The notes beneath the pieces are model-generated. The model was given only the letters and a program-made list of their open reading frames with translations. It had not been told where the DNA came from and did no database searches. From the IMG/VR virus record IMGVR_UViG_3300018080_006612, positions 1 to 30,721 of that record: a stretch of DNA of 30,721 nucleotides. One strand, 5' to 3'. Position numbers and translations under genes: made by a program. The number at the start of each line of letters is the position of its first letter. Positions within the stretch are counted from its first letter, which is position 1. The stretch comes from a virus. Positions 27,901 through 30,721 of this stretch are shown here, piece after piece.

Positions 27901-27914
27901 ATTTCCTGGGAAAT
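27901..27914. repeat. 14-bp palindrome ATTTCCTGGGAAAT, copy 3
   Basis: The third identical copy (others at 8040-8053 and 20910-20923). It ends 5 bases before the start codon at 27920 and covers the place where a ribosome binding site would be, so a bound protein, or the fold in RNA, could control that gene. Confidence 0.7.
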
Positions 27915-27919
27915 GTGAG

Positions 27920-28126
27920 ATGGACGTAAAGGCAGTGACTGTCGAGATCGCCAAGTTGAAGCTGGCGCCAGGTGACGTGTTGGTCATCAAGGAGCGCCAC
28001 CGGTTGTCGATGGCCGAGTGTGAACAACTCCAATTAATTGTCAAGAGCGTCGTACCTGCGGAAATCCCGGTGATTGTATTGGATAACACCGTTGACCTGG
28101 AGGTTCTGAGTCACGGTGGCGACTAA
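27920..28126 (+). CDS. 68-aa protein preceding the portal gene
   Basis: MDVKAVTVEIAKLKLAPGDVLVIKERHRLSMAECEQLQLIVKSVVPAEIPVIVLDNTVDLEVLS. The alternating strand-helix-strand pattern and the LAPGDVLVIK...IPVIVLD motifs resemble small proteins next to phage portal genes. It overlaps the portal gene by 11 bases. The function is unknown, and the ribosome binding site is weak and overlaps the palindrome. Confidence 0.75.
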   Translation: MDVKAVTVEIAKLKLAPGDVLVIKERHRLSMAECEQLQLIVKSVVPAEIPVIVLDNTVDLEVLSHGGD

Positions 28127-29483
28127 GGCACCGTTCTTGTACAGGCTTGGAGTAGCGCTTCAGGTCCTCGCCGCCGGGAAGGCGGCGGGGAGCGATAACG
28201 TGACGGCCTACAGCGCGACGACGACCTGGCGGGAGCGGGCGCTGGCCACCAGCTTCAGTTTCAAGGCGGCGGCGCGCGAGGGGTACATGACCAACGAGGT
28301 TGTGTATGCCGTGATCAGTGACATCGCCGAGAGTGCGGCCGAGCCGACGCTGCGGGTCTACGACGGTGACGAGGAGAAGCCAGAGCACTCGGCGCGGTCA
28401 CTGATCGTGAAGCCGAACCCGGCTATGACCGAGTTCGAATTGTGGGAGATGACACTGTTATACCTGTGTCTGGCAGGCAATGCCTTCTTCCAGAAGGTGC
28501 GCAATCGGTCCGGAATACCAGTGCAACTGTGGCCAATCACACCGGGACGGATGCGGCCGATACCGGATCGAAGGACGTTCATCCGCGAGTGGCGGTATCG
28601 GATGGACGACGGGACAGAGATCCCGCTCGATCCGCGGGACATCATCCAGTTCAAGTATCCGCACCCGCTCAACCCATACATGGGTCTGGCGCCGATGGCG
28701 GTGGCGGCGCGGGCGGTGGATCGCGACAACTACGCCACAGACTACGTGAACTCGTTCTTTGAAAATGCGGCGGTTCCGCAAGGGCTCCTCAAGTTCAAGA
28801 GGCGGGTCGAGCAGGGAGAGGCAGATCGGGTGCGGGCACTGTGGCGAGCAAGATTTAGTAGCCACTCGGGACGACACGACGTGGCAGTGCTCGACGCGGA
28901 CACTGAGTATCAGCAGCTCGGGCTCAGTCAGCAAGAGATGGGGATGCCGGACCTGACAGATCTGAGCGAGAGCCGTATCGCGATGATCTTCAAGTGGCCG
29001 CCGGTATTGGTCGGGGCCCTGGCCGGGCTGAAGTACGCAACGTACTCGAACATCAGAGAGGCGCGCAAGATCGCGTGGGAGGACACGCTATCGCCGATCT
29101 ATCGACGACTCGAGGCGCGGATGAATATGCACCTGGCGCCAGACTTCGGCTACGAGCCGACGGCGAAATTGTTCCGCTGGGATTACGATCAGGTGTTGGC
29201 GTTGCGGGAGGACGTGAATGCTCGGGCGGAACGCTCGCGGCAGGCATTCCTGGCGAGCGGGATGACACGCAACGAGTACCGGGCGGAATTGGGGCTGGAG
29301 TCAGATCCACGCGGGGACGTGTACCTGGTGAGCCTGGGGATGTATGAACAGCCGCAAGGCCAGGCGATGCCGCTCCCTCCGGATGATGAGGGAGACAAGT
29401 ATACAGCCTATCCGGCGGTGAGCCGGATGTACCACCTGGTACGGCAGGCGATGGCGAGCAATGAGCGTGCGGGCCTGGATTGA
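28116..29483 (+). CDS. HK97-family portal protein
   Basis: A 455-aa protein with the portal fold signature: VYAVISDIAESAAEPTLRVYDGD, LIVKPNPAMTEFELWEMTLLYLCLAGNAFFQKVRN, VQLWPITPGRMRPIPDRR, DDIIQF-type (DPRDIIQFKYPHPLNPYMGLAPMAVAARAVDRDNYATDYVNSFFENAAVPQGLLKF), LFRWDYDQVLALREDVNARAER and MTRNEYRAELGLE. Twelve copies form the DNA entry ring of the head. The start is GTG at 28116 with GGAGG about 12 bases upstream, overlapping the previous gene. All expected segments are present. Confidence 0.93.
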   Translation: MATKAPFLYRLGVALQVLAAGKAAGSDNVTAYSATTTWRERALATSFSFKAAAREGYMTNEVVYAVISDIAESAAEPTLRVYDGDEEKPEHSARSLIVKPNPAMTEFELWEMTLLYLCLAGNAFFQKVRNRSGIPVQLWPITPGRMRPIPDRRTFIREWRYRMDDGTEIPLDPRDIIQFKYPHPLNPYMGLAPMAVAARAVDRDNYATDYVNSFFENAAVPQGLLKFKRRVEQGEADRVRALWRARFSSHSGRHDVAVLDADTEYQQLGLSQQEMGMPDLTDLSESRIAMIFKWPPVLVGALAGLKYATYSNIREARKIAWEDTLSPIYRRLEARMNMHLAPDFGYEPTAKLFRWDYDQVLALREDVNARAERSRQAFLASGMTRNEYRAELGLESDPRGDVYLVSLGMYEQPQGQAMPLPPDDEGDKYTAYPAVSRMYHLVRQAMASNERAGLD

Positions 29484-30258
29484 TCATCTGCGGGAGGATT
29501 GGGATGACGCAGGCCTGCGACTGTGGAAGGGGGTCATCGATCCGGTCGCCAGGAGCTGGGAGACGCAGTTCGCAGAAACGGCGTCGGGTCTGTTTGGGGA
29601 AGAGAAACGGACGCTGATCGAGGCAATCAAGCCGGGGAAGGCCTCGGTCGTCGATTGGGTAGCGCTCGAGTTAACAATCAAGGAAGTGCTGGAATCCCGT
29701 GAAGGTGATTGGCGGGCCGGGTTCATACCGCTGTTCCAGGGACTGAGCGAGGAATGGGCCGACGAGTGGTCGATCCAGCTCGGGGCTGATTTCGCGCTGA
29801 CTCAGCAGGAGGTCCTGGATTTCGTCGAGGAGTATTCATTCCACTTCGTCGAGCGACACCAGGGGGTCACGCGGGCCGCGGTGGCCAAGATGGTGGCCCA
29901 GGCGCACGAGGAAGGGTGGGGGATCCTCGAGCTGATCGGGAGCGGCCGTGAGGGGACCGGACTGCAGGGGCTCTACGGTGGCTGGTCATTCCTGCGGGCG
30001 GAGATGATCGCGCGGACGGAGACGATCCGGAGCGAGAACGCAGGCAGCCTGGCGGCGTACGAGAGCGCGGGGATTCAGCAGGTGCAGTGGTGGACGGCGC
30101 TGGACGACCGGGTGTGTGCATTCTGCGGGAAGTTGCACGGGAAGAAATGGTCGGCAGGCGACGCGCTGTTCAAGCTGGGGGATGAATTTCGAGTTGGACG
30201 GTCGGTGCTGCGGCTGAGCTACGAAGACGTGAAGTATCCGCCGCTGCACGTGTTTTGA
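29461..30258 (+). CDS. Mu gpF/SPP1 gp7-like head morphogenesis protein
   Basis: A 265-aa protein. The C-terminal half carries the Phage_Mu_F signature: RAEMIARTETIRSENAGSLAAYESAGIQQVQWWTALDDRVCAFCGKLHGKKW ... YPPLHVF. In this family the end is usually PPxHPNCRC; here the frame stops right after PPLHVF, so the last metal-type Cys residues are missing. The CAFC pair is intact. The N-terminal half is helical. It overlaps the portal gene by 23 bases, the standard order. It acts in early head assembly. Confidence 0.88.
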   Translation: MSVRAWIDHLREDWDDAGLRLWKGVIDPVARSWETQFAETASGLFGEEKRTLIEAIKPGKASVVDWVALELTIKEVLESREGDWRAGFIPLFQGLSEEWADEWSIQLGADFALTQQEVLDFVEEYSFHFVERHQGVTRAAVAKMVAQAHEEGWGILELIGSGREGTGLQGLYGGWSFLRAEMIARTETIRSENAGSLAAYESAGIQQVQWWTALDDRVCAFCGKLHGKKWSAGDALFKLGDEFRVGRSVLRLSYEDVKYPPLHVF

Positions 30259-30311
30259 AGGTGTACGTTGCTACCGGTGGTAGCGTAAGAACAAAACTTA
30301 GGAGGCGAACG

Positions 30312-30721
30312 ATGTTCAGCAGGAATGGAAGCGGTGGATTCAAGCTCAGTATCATCAAGCAGGACGATATGGGTTGGTGGCAGTTGGGGGCTGCAATAGC
30401 GCTGATAATCGCTCTTGTCGCGCTTGCAGTGGTCTTGCTGCCGGGGTGCGTGGCTGAAGAAGAGCCAGTACCAAGATCGTACAACTGTACCGTGTACACA
30501 GAGCAAGGGTGCGAGAAATTCGTCGTCGCCAGTGGGGGCGAGCTCGAGGTGCAGGATGGAGGAACACTGGACGTGCAGGATGGGGCGTCAGTAGATTTCT
30601 CCGGAGGTGTGGACCTCGACGGGGCGACCTTGACCATCGATGCAGACGCAGACACGACCCTGGTGGCCAGTGACGACGACGTGGTCAGTATGACAATCGG
30701 TGCGGCTGCAGGGTACTTCGA
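30312..30721 (+). CDS. Lipoprotein with repetitive beta-rich region (partial)
   Basis: The 5' 136 codons of a gene that runs off the right edge. It starts MFSRNGSGGFKLSIIKQDDMG, has a hydrophobic segment LGAAIALIIALVALAVVLLPGC (a lipobox or membrane anchor) and then CTVYTEQGCEKFVVASGG. Repeats of ELEVQDGG-TLDVQDGA-SVDFSGG follow and continue as DLDGATLTIDADADTTLV, a beta-helix or fibre-like pattern. AGGAGGCGAACG precedes the ATG at 30312. Similar repeat segments occur in surface or structural proteins. A virion or cell-surface role cannot be decided. Confidence 0.75.
   Translation, partial: MFSRNGSGGFKLSIIKQDDMGWWQLGAAIALIIALVALAVVLLPGCVAEEEPVPRSYNCTVYTEQGCEKFVVASGGELEVQDGGTLDVQDGASVDFSGGVDLDGATLTIDADADTTLVASDDDVVSMTIGAAAGYF

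Larger units (their letters stand above)
2453..30721. mobile_element. Integrated phage-plasmid / prophage (left part)
   Basis: The stretch carries, in order, a serine recombinase, a PRTRC/ParB cassette, a RepA-like helicase, an FtsK-type ATPase, ParR/ParM-like segregation genes and a tyrosine recombinase (leftward), then regulators, a lysis-type module, terminase, portal and head-morphogenesis genes (rightward). The two blocks diverge at 19.47-19.61 kb, which is typical of a temperate phage control region. Partition and replication genes beside packaging genes suggest that the excised form may live as a plasmid. The left limit is inferred, and the right end lies beyond the window. Confidence 0.8.

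Overview
This window joins an ordinary bacterial chromosome (1 to about 2450) to a large integrated element that runs off the right edge (about 2453-30721). The host is probably a Chloroflexota (Anaerolineae-like) bacterium. This is inferred from the GC-rich coding, the Thr/Pro-rich linkers of the lipoproteins, the NBR1-type Ig lipoprotein and the DUF4349 lipoprotein; no rRNA or other phylogenetic marker is present. The flank carries the 5' part of a YifB/ComM-type AAA+ gene, a DUF4349 lipoprotein and a metallophosphoesterase, all leftward.

The element begins with a large serine recombinase (2468-4072). Its stop codon lies 31 bases from the start of the phosphoesterase gene, so the left attachment site should lie between them. 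From there to 19467 every gene reads leftward and serves plasmid-like maintenance. The main part is a PRTRC cassette (4725-9493): a ParB-family protein with two four-Cys clusters, a 62-aa protein C ending in GTKG, a putative protein F, a protein B with an E2-type PNxxxNGxIC signature, a protein A with a complete JAMM motif, and a ThiF/E1-like protein. Upstream lie a zinc-ribbon HTH protein, an iteron region, a RepA-like helicase, an FtsK-type ATPase, a PolX-like nucleotidyltransferase, a ParR-like/ParM-like pair, a GreA C-terminal-domain protein, a Cas4-like nuclease, a tyrosine recombinase and an RHH protein.

A divergent control region at 19468-19614 has a consensus sigma70 promoter and inverted operator-like sites. 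To its right all genes read rightward: an XRE-like regulator, a lipoprotein, a non-coding control region (20879-21322) with repeats and a structured RNA, small genes, a lysis-type module (holin-like, small membrane proteins, lipoprotein, M23 peptidase) and a head module (terminase subunits, proteasome-like Ntn hydrolase, portal, Mu-F-like protein, a lipoprotein cut by the window edge). Plasmid segregation and replication genes beside packaging and head genes suggest an integrated phage-plasmid.

The most notable system is the nearly complete ubiquitin-like conjugation/deconjugation set (E1-, E2-, JAMM-like and a Gly-ended small protein) next to partition genes in a tailed-phage genome. Three families of short DNA sites are repeated across the element: a 14-bp palindrome (three copies), a roughly 20-bp site containing two 8-mers (four copies at two loci), and 8-bp iterons in a 25-bp inverted repeat. 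No tRNA, rRNA or CRISPR array was seen.
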